From positions 1-31,267 of IMG/VR virus record IMGVR_UViG_3300021509_000010: a DNA stretch of 31,267 nucleotides; one strand, given 5' to 3'. The notes beneath the pieces were generated by a model. That model was not told the origin of the DNA, ran no database searches, and saw only the letters and a program-made list of their open reading frames with translations. The position numbers and the translations under genes were made by a program. The DNA is from a virus. Of the stretch, positions 1-5,966 are shown piece by piece (the first letter of the stretch is position 1; the number at the start of each line of letters is the position of its first letter).

Positions 1-629
1 GGTTCTAAAACTTCCTTAGAAATCTTTCCGCTATACGAAATAATCGGAAGTTTTTCCTTAACACGAACATGCAAACTTTCATCCATTGAACGATACATCT
101 CCTTAGAGAAATTCTCCATTGTATTATAGATGAAGCATATCTTATCATAATCCAATACTTCTCCTAACAAAAAACGTCTATTTATCATAGTTACTAATGT
201 TAGTAAAACAATTTCTATATTAATATCAGTTTCACCGAGGAATGCACAATATACTCTGTTATCAATATCTTCTCTGACACTTATACCGATTTCAAATTCA
301 GTAACACTATAATATCTATATAGGAATGCACGTATAGCATCATCTAAATCTATTTCATTCACGTCGCATTGAAACAAAATCTTTCTAGTGTTTTCCATAT
401 AAACTTCTAGAAAATCAATAATCGCTGCCTTAATAGTTTGAAAACTTTTATGTACTAAGCATGTGTCATTTTTTCTCTTTATAAAATATGCAAGAAAACC
501 AGCAAACGTATCCTCAACGATTTCTACTATTGTATCGTTACTGAGATAATTATCATAGGAATTAGCTGCCGCTAAAGCAATTTCAAACATATCTTCGAAA
601 TTTGTTATCTTTTTAATAGGACGTTTCAT
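1..629 (-). CDS. Hypothetical protein, C-terminus cut by the window edge
   Basis: An open frame runs from an ATG at 629 to the window start without a stop, giving at least 209 residues. It begins MKRPIKKITNFEDMFEIA. A strong ribosome-binding site (GGAGGAGG) lies just upstream, and the ATG overlaps the TGA of the upstream gene as ATGA, which fixes the start and suggests translational coupling. The protein is soluble, mixed alpha/beta in appearance, rich in Ile, Glu and Asp, with no membrane segment and no catalytic motif that I recognise. It is the third gene of a three-gene unit read from the promoter at 2400-2427. Function unknown. Confidence 0.8.
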   Translation of the reverse strand, partial: MKRPIKKITNFEDMFEIALAAANSYDNYLSNDTIVEIVEDTFAGFLAYFIKRKNDTCLVHKSFQTIKAAIIDFLEVYMENTRKILFQCDVNEIDLDDAIRAFLYRYYSVTEFEIGISVREDIDNRVYCAFLGETDINIEIVLLTLVTMINRRFLLGEVLDYDKICFIYNTMENFSKEMYRSMDESLHVRVKEKLPIISYSGKISKEVLE

Positions 630-1621
630 TTCCAACCTCCTCCTGCTATTATAAATTCCAAAAACGGATATCTTATGTTTAGATTGATATTCGTTATCAA
701 TCTAAAAACAACATCTATTTCATCGATGATTCTCTGTTTTAACATTATCAGTAAATTTATAAATTCCTCTTCGCTTTTTCTTCTATTAAAACATACCAAA
801 TCATCGTACAAATAAAAGATGTTGAAAACGACATTATATACCGTTAAAAGCTTCTCAAATGATTCATGAAAAGTAAAATCCATAGCTAAAGTCAATGGTA
901 ACTTTGTTATCAATCCCTTCTTACTTATAACTTCTAGAGTAGTTAATGCTTCTCTCATTGCAATTGCACGATAATCTTTATCCCTGCTTCTATATTCTTT
1001 GTTATATAAGAAGTAAAGATTATTCATAACAGAGTTAAAAACTTCATTATTTGAGAGTGGAACTGCAACCGTAATCGAATTATATTTGTCAGAAGCAAAC
1101 TCTTTATATTTACTGTATATATTAAATCTGGTATTGAATTTAATATCAAACCTGTTTGAGTTAACTATTACTGAAGTTACCGCAACTCCATTACCTACAA
1201 ATAATAAAGTTGCTAACAGATTCCTAATGTCATCTCTAAGCCAACTATTTCCTTCAATAATTTCTCCTATTCTAAAGAACTTATAGGTTGGTTTAACGTA
1301 GAATATAGTAGTAGGAATCGCAAATAAATCATCAGGATGAAAAATCTCACTTATCGAAATCCCTTTTGATATATAAGGAAAAGTAAAGAAATTAAAGATA
1401 TATTCAGCTATGTATCTATTTAATGTTTCATCATTTAACAGCTTACCATTCCTAAAGTCTGTAGACACCATACCTATTCTTGATCCTCTATATCTAATAC
1501 AACCGCGGAGGTAGTTAAATAACTCCTCCATATCGTTATCCAGAAGTATCTTATCTCCAAGAGTCATAATAATATCATAAGCTTGGCTATTCATATTCTT
1601 CAAAAAGCTAAAATCTACCAT
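626..1621 (-). CDS. Hypothetical protein, 331 aa
   Basis: The frame starts at ATG 1621 behind GAGGAGGAGAA and ends in a TGA that overlaps the next ATG. The start lies inside the last codons of the gene before it, so the three genes are tightly coupled. The product is soluble and Ile/Leu/Phe/Asn rich, with no recognised catalytic motif, signal peptide or clear transmembrane helix. An aromatic segment near residues 76-120 and a helical C-terminal third are visible. Its neighbours are also unknown, so context gives only co-expression. Function unknown; the reading frame itself is secure from length, ribosome-binding site and overlaps. Confidence 0.8.
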   Translation of the reverse strand: MVDFSFLKNMNSQAYDIIMTLGDKILLDNDMEELFNYLRGCIRYRGSRIGMVSTDFRNGKLLNDETLNRYIAEYIFNFFTFPYISKGISISEIFHPDDLFAIPTTIFYVKPTYKFFRIGEIIEGNSWLRDDIRNLLATLLFVGNGVAVTSVIVNSNRFDIKFNTRFNIYSKYKEFASDKYNSITVAVPLSNNEVFNSVMNNLYFLYNKEYRSRDKDYRAIAMREALTTLEVISKKGLITKLPLTLAMDFTFHESFEKLLTVYNVVFNIFYLYDDLVCFNRRKSEEEFINLLIMLKQRIIDEIDVVFRLITNINLNIRYPFLEFIIAGGGWK

Positions 1622-2367
1622 TTCTCCTCCTCTGTTTTATATATCAGTATTCCAACCTCTGGCCTAACAATAAAATAAGAAAATCTCATTGTATTATCTA
1701 CTATAAACTCTAGCTTGTTCTTTATAATCTTAGGAATATCATATACTATCGAATGTTTCATATATGCAAATATCCATACTATTATAGCTGGTCCTACAAC
1801 TCCAAGCGGATGATAATGTTTACATTTTAATAGTGCGTTAAAACATCTTTTTCTTTTATTCAATCTCATAAGCCCTTTATCCACTAGCAAAGAAAAGGAG
1901 GCAGGTTTATATTTCATTTCATGAAGGATTTCTCCTACGAAATATGGTATTTGTGCAAACGTTGGCGCAGATGAAGAGAAAGTATCATTATATACATCTC
2001 CTACTACGTTAACGCACTTACCTTCAAGGCTCATTATCATATAGAGGAACTTACGTTTTAATTCAGAGAATGTAACGTAATCAATATCATATCTAAGTAT
2101 AAATGGTAACGCAAATGTCGTTATAGGATCTATAATATATTCTTTATCCGTGGAAAATTCTCCTGCGGATCCTAATGTTTTTATATATGAATCAAGATAG
2201 TCTGCTATATATTCTTCCGTGCGAATATAATAGAACAATCCAGGTGTTCTTGCTACGTCTAAGAACTCTGCTATTCTCATTCTCATGTCTTCTAACTTAA
2301 ATCCTGCTACCCTTGCTATCGCCAATGCTGCCAAGCTAGCTTTAAATATTGTATCGTTATACATCAT
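1615..2367 (-). CDS. Hypothetical protein, 250 aa, first gene of the left unit
   Basis: Starts at ATG 2367 (MMYNDTIFKASLAALAIARV) about 7 nt after GAGGAGG. The next in-frame ATG is the second codon, so the start is uncertain by one residue. It ends in GAGGAGGAGAAATGGTAG, where the ribosome-binding site and ATG of the next gene are embedded in the final codons. The N-terminal 30 residues could form an amphipathic helix. No domain is recognised. It is the promoter-proximal gene: the -10 element of the minus-strand promoter ends at 2400, leaving a leader of roughly 25 nt. Confidence 0.8.
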   Translation of the reverse strand: MMYNDTIFKASLAALAIARVAGFKLEDMRMRIAEFLDVARTPGLFYYIRTEEYIADYLDSYIKTLGSAGEFSTDKEYIIDPITTFALPFILRYDIDYVTFSELKRKFLYMIMSLEGKCVNVVGDVYNDTFSSSAPTFAQIPYFVGEILHEMKYKPASFSLLVDKGLMRLNKRKRCFNALLKCKHYHPLGVVGPAIIVWIFAYMKHSIVYDIPKIIKNKLEFIVDNTMRFSYFIVRPEVGILIYKTEEEKW

Positions 2368-2399
2368 AACAAACCTCCTCTAGTTTACAACTTATTAAT

Positions 2400-2427
2400 A
2401 ATATAATCTACTCCTCATAAAACACAA
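2400..2427 (-). promoter_or_regulatory. Promoter for the left three-gene unit
   Basis: On the minus strand, TTGTGT (2427-2422) is followed by 16 nt and TATATT (2405-2400). The spacing equals that of the other main promoters of this window. The predicted start is near 2393, a short distance before the ribosome-binding site of the gene starting at 2367. The -35 is the least conserved of the set. Confidence 0.6.
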
Positions 2428-2550
2428 GGCTATATACGATCTAACGTATAGATAACGTAACTGCTTACGTAATTGTACTATCCAACTAATACAATAATAC
2501 AATTCAGCTCTATTGAAAATAGAGCGTTGCATAATATAAATATACAGAAC

Positions 2551-2848
2551 ACGTTAGCAGTTCCGTTACGTTAGCAGTTCCGTAAGAGCAGGATACGTTG
2601 ACAGTTACGTAAAGGACAGAATACGTAAACAGTTACGTTACGCTAGCAGTACCGTTGTTAACGCTAATAGTTCCGCTATTAACGTTAACAGTACCGTTAC
2701 GTTAACAGTACCGTAAAAATAGAACACGTTAACAGTTACGTAGTTAACGTAAACAGTACTGTAATTAACGCTAGCAGTACCGTAACTAGCATTAGTAGTA
2801 TGTAAAGGACAGAATACGTTAGCAGTTACGTTACGTTAGCAGTACCGC
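2551..2848. repeat. Array of about 14 imperfect ACGTTARCAGTWMCGT repeats
   Basis: Units start at about 2551, 2568, 2594, 2623, 2640, 2661, 2682, 2699, 2726, 2747, 2768, a degenerate one near 2789, 2816 and 2833. Steps are mostly 17 or 21 bp. Each unit is about 16-17 bp with consensus ACGYTARCAGTWMCGT. A longer duplicated block beginning AAAGGACAGAATACGT occurs near 2610 and 2804. The same core ACGTTAACAGT is used at 14981-15150. Units are too close, short and variable for CRISPR. They could be iterons of a replication origin or binding sites of a phage regulator. The stretch 2368-3063 has no gene that I can support. Confidence 0.75.
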
Positions 2849-2894
2849 AACCTAGCATCTCGCGTATCCTGCTTACGTCAAATTTTCTTATTAT

Positions 2895-3056
2895 AGCGTA
2901 ACGTATTCTGCTTACGCAGAATCGCGCTCGCTACGCTTCGCTACGCTCGCGTATCCTGCTAACGTTAGCAAAGTCTATTATAGCGCTACCGTTACTGTTA
3001 TACGTTACTGCAGTTACGTAACTGCCTGATACGTAAGCAGCTACGTAACTGCAGAC
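2895..3056. repeat. Palindrome-rich non-coding stretch
   Basis: This continues the repeat region with palindromic words built from TACGTA and GCAGTTAC. A perfect 16-bp palindrome (GCAGTTACGTAACTGC) lies at 3010-3025, with a near copy 20-odd bases downstream. Around 2924-2952 there is a CGCTACGCT-type inverted repeat. The word GTATCCTGC, also found repeatedly at 14750-14880, occurs near 2871 and 2951. It may be part of an origin or a regulator-binding hub; no gene fits. Confidence 0.5.
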
Positions 3057-3063
3057 GTATCTA

Positions 3064-3282
3064 TTACTCTTTCTTTTGTTTCGCAAACCGTTTCGTGATA
3101 GGATAGAGTACGATCGCGGAGAGAAGAATAACAGCAAAGAATGCTGGTATCGATATACAGTAACGTATAAGTAACGTCTTAACACCATGCTGCAATGCAA
3201 AGTTAACGTTAACAATGATAGCAGTAGCAATAACTGCTATCCAGACGATGACATTAAATGCCTTAGTCCTAAACATAGACAT
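3064..3282 (-). CDS. Small membrane protein, 72 aa
   Basis: Starts at ATG 3282, preceded by AAGGAGGTTACG, a canonical ribosome-binding site and spacing. Two hydrophobic helices are visible, about residues 9-28 (VIVWIAVIATAIIVNV) and 41-60 (CISIPAFFAVILLSAIVL), followed by a basic tail KRFAKQKKE. This suggests a two-pass inner-membrane protein with a basic cytoplasmic end. It is the only convincing gene in the 2.4-4.2 kb hub. The nearest good upstream promoter on its strand is at 4145-4172, which would give an unusually long leader. It could be a holin-like or superinfection-exclusion protein; that is a guess from size and topology. Confidence 0.65.
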   Translation of the reverse strand: MSMFRTKAFNVIVWIAVIATAIIVNVNFALQHGVKTLLIRYCISIPAFFAVILLSAIVLYPITKRFAKQKKE

Positions 3283-3442
3283 CGTAACCTCCTTATTTTA
3301 AGGTTTTTACTTAGATTATTATTAAAACCATACGCCACAGAACACGGAAAGATATATCTAACGCTACTGAACCCTGCCAAATTACTGTTAATCATATCGT
3401 TACTTGTTGGCGCCCCAAAGTGGCGCCCCTTACCGTTAGTCC

Positions 3443-3470
3443 TTGCGAAATTGAGAAACTTTATTATATT
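3443..3470 (+). promoter_or_regulatory. Promoter of a candidate small RNA
   Basis: TTGCGA (3443-3448), 16-nt spacer, TATATT (3465-3470). It shares the wider block CTTGCGAAA with three other promoters in the window. The predicted start is at about 3476-3477. A GGCGCC-based inverted repeat flanks it (about 3411 and 3531-3548). Confidence 0.6.
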
Positions 3471-3475
3471 ATAGT

Positions 3476-3558
3476 AGTATTTATGCTTCGTATTTTCTCC
3501 TCCTTTTTGGTTTTTGCTTTTCCTCCTTTGGGGCGCCGTTTGGCGCCCTTATTTCTTT
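3476..3558 (+). ncRNA. Candidate 83-nt small RNA with two anti-Shine-Dalgarno stretches
   Basis: A promoter (3443-3470) and an intrinsic terminator (3531-3558) bracket about 83 nt. Between them are two pyrimidine tracts, CTCCTCCTTTTT at 3497-3508 and TCCTCCTTT at 3521-3529. They are complementary to the AAAGGAGG ribosome-binding sites of most minus-strand genes here. No convincing protein is encoded: ATG 3483 opens 28 codons without a ribosome-binding site. I infer an antisense-type RNA that could mask ribosome-binding sites. On the opposite strand the AAAGGAGG words are not followed by usable start codons, so they are not simply ribosome-binding sites of minus-strand genes. Confidence 0.4.
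3531..3558 (+). terminator. Intrinsic terminator of the candidate small RNA
   Basis: Perfect 7-bp stem GGGCGCC (3531-3537) with GGCGCCC (3542-3548), loop GTTT, followed by the U-rich tail TTATTTCTTT. Confidence 0.6.
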
Positions 3559-3578
3559 ACGAGTCATAAATGACTGAT

Positions 3579-3800
3579 AATCTAGCTACTAGATGCTATT
3601 TAGAAGATACGATCATTGATTTTCAGTGACTTACGTCTTTTCACGCTTCGCTGAACCCTGCTAAGTTACGTAACTTATTCAAAATCTAGCTACTAGACTA
3701 TGTTTGAAATGGCCGATTATTGATTTTCAACGACTTATGCATTTTTGACTTGCATGAAAACGGCAAAATTCACGTAAATTATTGAAAATCTAGCTACTAA
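3579..3800. repeat. 104-bp tandem repeat, two units and a partial third
   Basis: The word AATCTAGCTACTA begins at 3579, 3683 and 3787, exactly 104 bp apart each time. Within the first two units the order of words is also kept: AATCTAGCTACTAGA, then ATTGATTTTCARYGACTTA about 50 bp in, then CGTAAMTTATTSAA at the end. The units have diverged in between. The array lies between the small-RNA terminator and the promoter at 3828. No gene was seen in it. Possible roles are an origin element or protein-binding repeats. Confidence 0.7.
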
Positions 3801-3827
3801 GGGTAGCGAAAACCTCACTTTTAAGTC

Positions 3828-3855
3828 TTGCGAAATCATAGAATCGTGTTATATT
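3828..3855 (+). promoter_or_regulatory. Promoter, CTTGCGAAA class
   Basis: TTGCGA (3828-3833), 16-nt spacer, TATATT (3850-3855). Predicted start 3861-3862, which coincides with an ATG at 3861. Transcription would run rightward toward the hairpin at 4224-4242. Confidence 0.6.
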
Positions 3856-3860
3856 GTACT

Positions 3861-4145
3861 ATGAGCATTAATATTGACGCAGCAGTTGACTTGACAGTTG
3901 ACGCAGCAGGTAACGCTGCCGCTGGCCGTAACGCTACCAAGGGAAGCTCATTTTATTCGCTTCTATCTTGGCTCGTTATTAGTTGCCTTAAGCTGCCAAG
4001 TTATTGTCGTTTCTTTTGTCGTTTCGGTTGTCGTTTTTTTTTCCAGTGCCGCTTGCCGTTTCTCGCTTACGCGTCCTTAACGCTGCCAAGTTATGCTCAC
4101 TCGCTACCGCTCGCGCGCTTCCAACCCTGCCAAGTGATATTATAA
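3861..4145 (+). CDS. Doubtful 94-aa frame, possibly leaderless
   Basis: The ATG at 3861 sits at the predicted transcription start of the promoter at 3828-3855, as for the gene at 15210. The frame then runs 94 codons. Against it: the DNA is a patchwork of repeated words (GCTGCCAAGTTAT near 3984 and 4080; TGTCGTTTC several times), the translation is a Cys/Phe/Arg-rich low-complexity string, and there is no ribosome-binding site. I keep it as a possibility because the promoter/ATG geometry repeats. It may equally be a non-coding RNA of about 380 nt ending near 4250. Confidence 0.2.
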   Translation: MSINIDAAVDLTVDAAGNAAAGRNATKGSSFYSLLSWLVISCLKLPSYCRFFCRFGCRFFFQCRLPFLAYASLTLPSYAHSLPLARFQPCQVIL

Positions 4146-4172
4146 TTATATTCCGTTTTTCCATTTTCGCAA
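4145..4172 (-). promoter_or_regulatory. Leftward promoter with a consensus -10
   Basis: On the minus strand TTGCGA (4172-4167) is followed by 16 nt and TATAAT (4150-4145), preceded by AC and followed by AAA, matching CTTGCGWAAA apart from one flanking base. The predicted start is near 4138. It lies just beyond the terminator of the large minus-strand block, so it restarts transcription toward 3282. It is antisense to the units driven from 3443 and 3828. Confidence 0.6.
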
Positions 4173-4216
4173 GTCCATACGTCCACTTTTTAACAATACA
4201 TTGAGTTTAGTTTAGA

Positions 4217-4242
4217 AAAAAGAGCCTCCCTTTAAGGGAGGC
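4217..4242 (-). terminator. Terminator of the early minus-strand block
   Basis: Stem GCCTCCC (4224-4230) with GGGAGGC (4236-4242), five-base loop, followed on the minus strand by CTCTTTTTTC. It abuts the stop codon of the gene ending at 4243. Confidence 0.85.
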
Positions 4243-4596
4243 TTAATCTTGATTATTTACTTGTTTGTGCATATATTCCATGGTCTTATTAATGGCTTCA
4301 GATTCTTTAAGCATCTTTTCTATAGTCTTAAGCATTCTTTTTCTTTCTGCTTTGATTTTTAACTTTTCTGCTTGTTTCGCTACCTTTCTTAGTATTTCAT
4401 TGTAGTCTAGTAGCGCTGCTAGTAGATCTCTATTGAATTCCATTTCTTCTATGTATCCTCTGATTGTCGCGACGCTATCGTTAAGATGTTCCGTATATTC
4501 ATTATATAGTTGTCTATAGTCTTTAAGTATAATAATGAGTCCTATAACCGATGCAATGGCTAACGAGGCTACTATTATGAAGAGATTTAAAAGCAT
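4243..4596 (-). CDS. Membrane-anchored coiled-coil protein, 117 aa
   Basis: Starts at ATG 4596 behind GGAGGTAATAA. One N-terminal transmembrane helix spans about residues 2-24 (LLNLFIIVASLAIASVIGLI). A long charged helix follows, rich in Lys, Glu and Leu with heptad-like spacing to the C-terminus, so the protein is probably an anchored coiled coil. Size and topology resemble an inner-membrane spanin or a tether, but no lysis partner is next to it and I do not claim that role. It is the last gene of the block; its stop codon abuts the terminator. Confidence 0.75.
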   Translation of the reverse strand: MLLNLFIIVASLAIASVIGLIIILKDYRQLYNEYTEHLNDSVATIRGYIEEMEFNRDLLAALLDYNEILRKVAKQAEKLKIKAERKRMLKTIEKMLKESEAINKTMEYMHKQVNNQD

Positions 4597-4599
4597 TTA

Positions 4600-4752
4600 T
4601 TACCTCCTTTTCTCTTTTATCTTACTCTCTACTCTATCACACCACTTCTTGAATTTGCATCCCTTAGTTGGACGAGGAATTCTACAGTTCCTTATGACTT
4701 CTTCTATATCTCCATTCTTATCGAAAACAACTGTGAAATTAACTTTTAACAT
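4600..4752 (-). CDS. Small basic protein, 50 aa
   Basis: Starts at ATG 4752 after GAGGAGGCGAAAG. The translation begins MLKVNFTVVFDKNGDIEEVI and has two cysteines (CRIPRPTKGCKFKKWC gives three in all near residues 23-38) and a basic tail. The stop TAA lies within the ribosome-binding site of the next gene. Three closely spaced Cys residues with surrounding Lys/Arg could bind metal or nucleic acid, but no family is recognised. The start is supported by overlap with the end of the preceding reading frame. Confidence 0.65.
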   Translation of the reverse strand: MLKVNFTVVFDKNGDIEEVIRNCRIPRPTKGCKFKKWCDRVESKIKEKRR

Positions 4753-4919
4753 CTTTCGCCTCCTCTCTATTCTCTAATGATTTTATCTTTCTCATCGCTT
4801 TTTCTCCTTCTTTTTTACTGAGTCTACAGTACCATGTTTTGGTATAGCCTCTTTTTTTCAAAAGAGTATGAATTTCTCCCGTGTTATCTATTATTAACTC
4901 TTTTGCTTTATCTGTCACG
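4739..4919 (-). CDS. Small gene interrupted by an apparent frameshift
   Basis: The start is GTG 4919, 5 nt after GGAGGT, overlapping the previous TGA as GTGA. Frame 0 (MTDKAKELIIDNTGEIHTLF) ends at a TAG at 4824-4826 after 31 residues. A second frame, shifted +1 at the run of five T followed by G and seven A (around 4852-4865, minus strand), continues as KKRGYTKTWYCRLSKKEGEKA to a stop at 4739, overlapping the next ATG by 14 nt. Removing one T would join both into a natural-looking 59-aa protein. Candidates are a homopolymer error, a real pseudogene, or frameshifting. The N-terminus MTDKAKELI matches that of the 59-aa gene at 5138-5317 (MTDKVKELI), suggesting a related pair. Confidence 0.55.
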
Positions 4920-5124
4920 TCTTACCTCCTTTTTTATTTTGTTTCAATAAAGTATCGATATATTCCTTGACGTCTTTGAAACTTCCGTAGATACTAATTT
5001 CAGTATCAGGTATGTTAGGACTTTCTATTAGCCAATAGTAGAGATGGGTAGTTGTATTTTCGTTTTCTGGTATAGAGACAGAATAAAGAGATATCTCAAA
5101 TCCTCTATATGTTTTTATGTGCAT
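4915..5124 (-). CDS. Hypothetical protein, 69 aa
   Basis: Starts at ATG 5124 behind AAAGGAGGCAAAG. It reads MHIKTYRGFEISLYSVSIPE and looks like a small antiparallel beta protein ending in a helix (KDVKEYIDTLL) and a Lys-rich tail KQNKKGGKT, whose codons contain the ribosome-binding site of the next gene. Its TGA overlaps the GTG of the following gene. No family recognised. Confidence 0.75.
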   Translation of the reverse strand: MHIKTYRGFEISLYSVSIPENENTTTHLYYWLIESPNIPDTEISIYGSFKDVKEYIDTLLKQNKKGGKT

Positions 5125-5137
5125 CTTTGCCTCCTTT

Positions 5138-5317
5138 CTAATACTCTAGTTCTCTAATATCCATATCGTATACGATCAATAAGGCTTCTTCGATCTTGTC
5201 CATTTTTCTTCTTACGGAATAATAACTTTCAGGATCTTTATGTTCTTGCAAGATTCTGTCTGCTTCTTTATCGAGTTTCTTGTATTCTTTTATTAATTCC
5301 TTTACTTTATCTGTCAT
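5138..5317 (-). CDS. Small helical protein, 59 aa
   Basis: Starts at ATG 5317, overlapping the upstream TGA as ATGA, with GGAGGT 6 nt upstream. The sequence is almost wholly helical and charged: MTDKVKELIKEYKKLDKEAD at the N-terminus and RRKMDKIEEALLIVYDMDIR near the end. The first nine residues nearly equal those of the frameshifted gene at 4739-4919, so the two may have arisen by duplication or share a leader. No catalytic motif; a small regulatory or adaptor protein is possible but unproven. It is too short for most gene callers. Confidence 0.7.
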   Translation of the reverse strand: MTDKVKELIKEYKKLDKEADRILQEHKDPESYYSVRRKMDKIEEALLIVYDMDIRELEY

Positions 5318-5484
5318 ATTTTACCTCCTTTTTTATGTTTTTTCATTACTACGTAGACTTGATCTAGTTCTAATCTGCCGCAATTTGGGCAGATGGCGTA
5401 GTCAGTACCGTCTTTCATATTATCGCTGTCGTAGTCGTTTAAAATGATTTTGACTGGACTATTACATATCTTACATCTTATCAT
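5314..5484 (-). CDS. Zinc-ribbon mini-protein, 56 aa
   Basis: Starts at ATG 5484 behind a GGAGGT site. The residues MIRCKICNSPVKI contain one CxxC pair at C4 and C7, and AICPNCGRLELD has a second near residues 32-35, so the protein is a classic zinc ribbon with two knuckles. The C-terminal KKHKKGGKI is basic, and its codons provide the ribosome-binding site of the next gene. Such ribbons usually bind nucleic acid or mediate protein contacts. The start overlaps the upstream gene by 14 nt and the stop overlaps the next ATG. Confidence 0.75.
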   Translation of the reverse strand: MIRCKICNSPVKIILNDYDSDNMKDGTDYAICPNCGRLELDQVYVVMKKHKKGGKI

Positions 5485-5710
5485 ATTTTACCTCCTTAAG
5501 TTTCCTTCCGTATATTTTCGTCAGGATTTCAATATCCGTATCGTCTTTGTATTCGTCAACTTCGATTTTGACTCCATTGAATTTGAACGATACAATACAA
5601 TGCCTTTCTTTTGCCAGGTGTATTGCTTCTCTTAACGTTTCTTCTAGTTCCGCACCTGGCATTACTTTAACGTATGTTATTGGAATGATATGCCTATAGT
5701 ACATATTCAC
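5471..5710 (-). CDS. Hypothetical protein, 79 aa
   Basis: Starts at ATG 5710 after GGAGGTGAAT. It begins MNMYYRHIIPITYVKVMPGA and contains a helix (LEETLREAIHLAKE) between beta segments, ending KLKEVKYDKM. The pattern suggests a small alpha/beta fold. It lies directly downstream of the tmRNA-like RNA at 5724-5788, whose 3' end is only 13 nt before this start, so RNA processing there would trim this mRNA's leader almost to the ribosome-binding site. No family recognised. Confidence 0.75.
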   Translation of the reverse strand: MNMYYRHIIPITYVKVMPGAELEETLREAIHLAKERHCIVSFKFNGVKIEVDEYKDDTDIEILTKIYGRKLKEVKYDKM

Positions 5711-5723
5711 CTCCTTACGTTAG

Positions 5724-5788
5724 TGGATGCGGCCGGAATCGAACCGGCGTCCGATAGCAAAATGCTATCGTCGAAACCTACCGCACCC
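5724..5788 (-). ncRNA. Miniature tmRNA-like RNA (tRNA-like domain without an mRNA-like domain)
   Basis: Read on the minus strand from 5788 to 5724. A 7-bp acceptor stem (GGGTGCG with CGCATCC) has a G3-U70 wobble and A73, the known identity elements for alanyl-tRNA synthetase. A D-loop region GTAGGTTTCGAC matches the tmRNA consensus GG-N-TTCGAC and has no D-stem. Then GATAGCA, TTT, TGCTATC form a perfect 7-bp hairpin, then GGAC as in tmRNA, then a T-arm GCCGG, TTCGATT, CCGGC. The hairpin has neither a normal anticodon arm (seven pairs, or a seven-base loop with A at position 33) nor room for a tag reading frame. CCA is not encoded. It sits in an operon between small genes. Probably a 65-nt alanine-accepting, SmpB-type RNA; function is inference. 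Confidence 0.7.
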
Positions 5789-5801
5789 TTATGTTTCGTT
5801 T

Positions 5802-5966
5802 TTATTTTTCTGTGAATCTGTCAAGTCTTTTGTTTATTTTATGCAGTAGTCTTATCGCTAGGGCTATTATAGCAGTTACGATACTGTTTACGGCCTCTTT
5901 TATGTTCTCACTGAATATCGCACCGATAGCCAAACCTACTAACATTACGATTATAACGAAGAACAT
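5802..5966 (-). CDS. Small membrane peptide, 54 aa
   Basis: Starts at ATG 5966 after AAAAAGGAGGTGATT. The first 17 residues (MFFVIIVMLVGLAIGAI) form a transmembrane helix, and a second hydrophobic stretch (IVTAIIALAIRLL) follows near residues 28-41, ending in the basic HKINKRLDRFTEK. The topology is one or two passes with a basic cytoplasmic tail. It lies 13 nt upstream of the tmRNA-like RNA, so both are probably on one transcript. Role unknown; small holin-like or regulatory membrane peptide. Confidence 0.65.
   Translation of the reverse strand: MFFVIIVMLVGLAIGAIFSENIKEAVNSIVTAIIALAIRLLHKINKRLDRFTEK

Noticed and set aside
2551-2848. Possible CRISPR array
   Set aside because: Units are only 16-17 bp, imperfect, with 0-12 nt between them and no unique spacers or cas genes.
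2931-3230. 99-aa minus-strand frame
   Set aside because: It runs through the palindromic repeat region and out of frame with the convincing 72-aa membrane protein; no ribosome-binding site.
3064-3282. Lysogeny module in the hub
   Set aside because: No integrase, excisionase or helix-turn-helix repressor is visible near it; the small membrane protein alone does not support lysogeny.
4835-4870. Programmed -1 frameshifting at A AAA AAG in the interrupted small gene
   Set aside because: The -1 product (AKEAIPKHGTVDSVKKKEKK) is less protein-like and ends without joining the overlap; the natural continuation is in the +1 frame.
5724-5788. Ordinary tRNA gene
   Set aside because: There is no D-stem, the central hairpin has seven pairs and a three-base loop (or A instead of U at position 33), and the conserved D-loop and GGAC are those of tmRNA.
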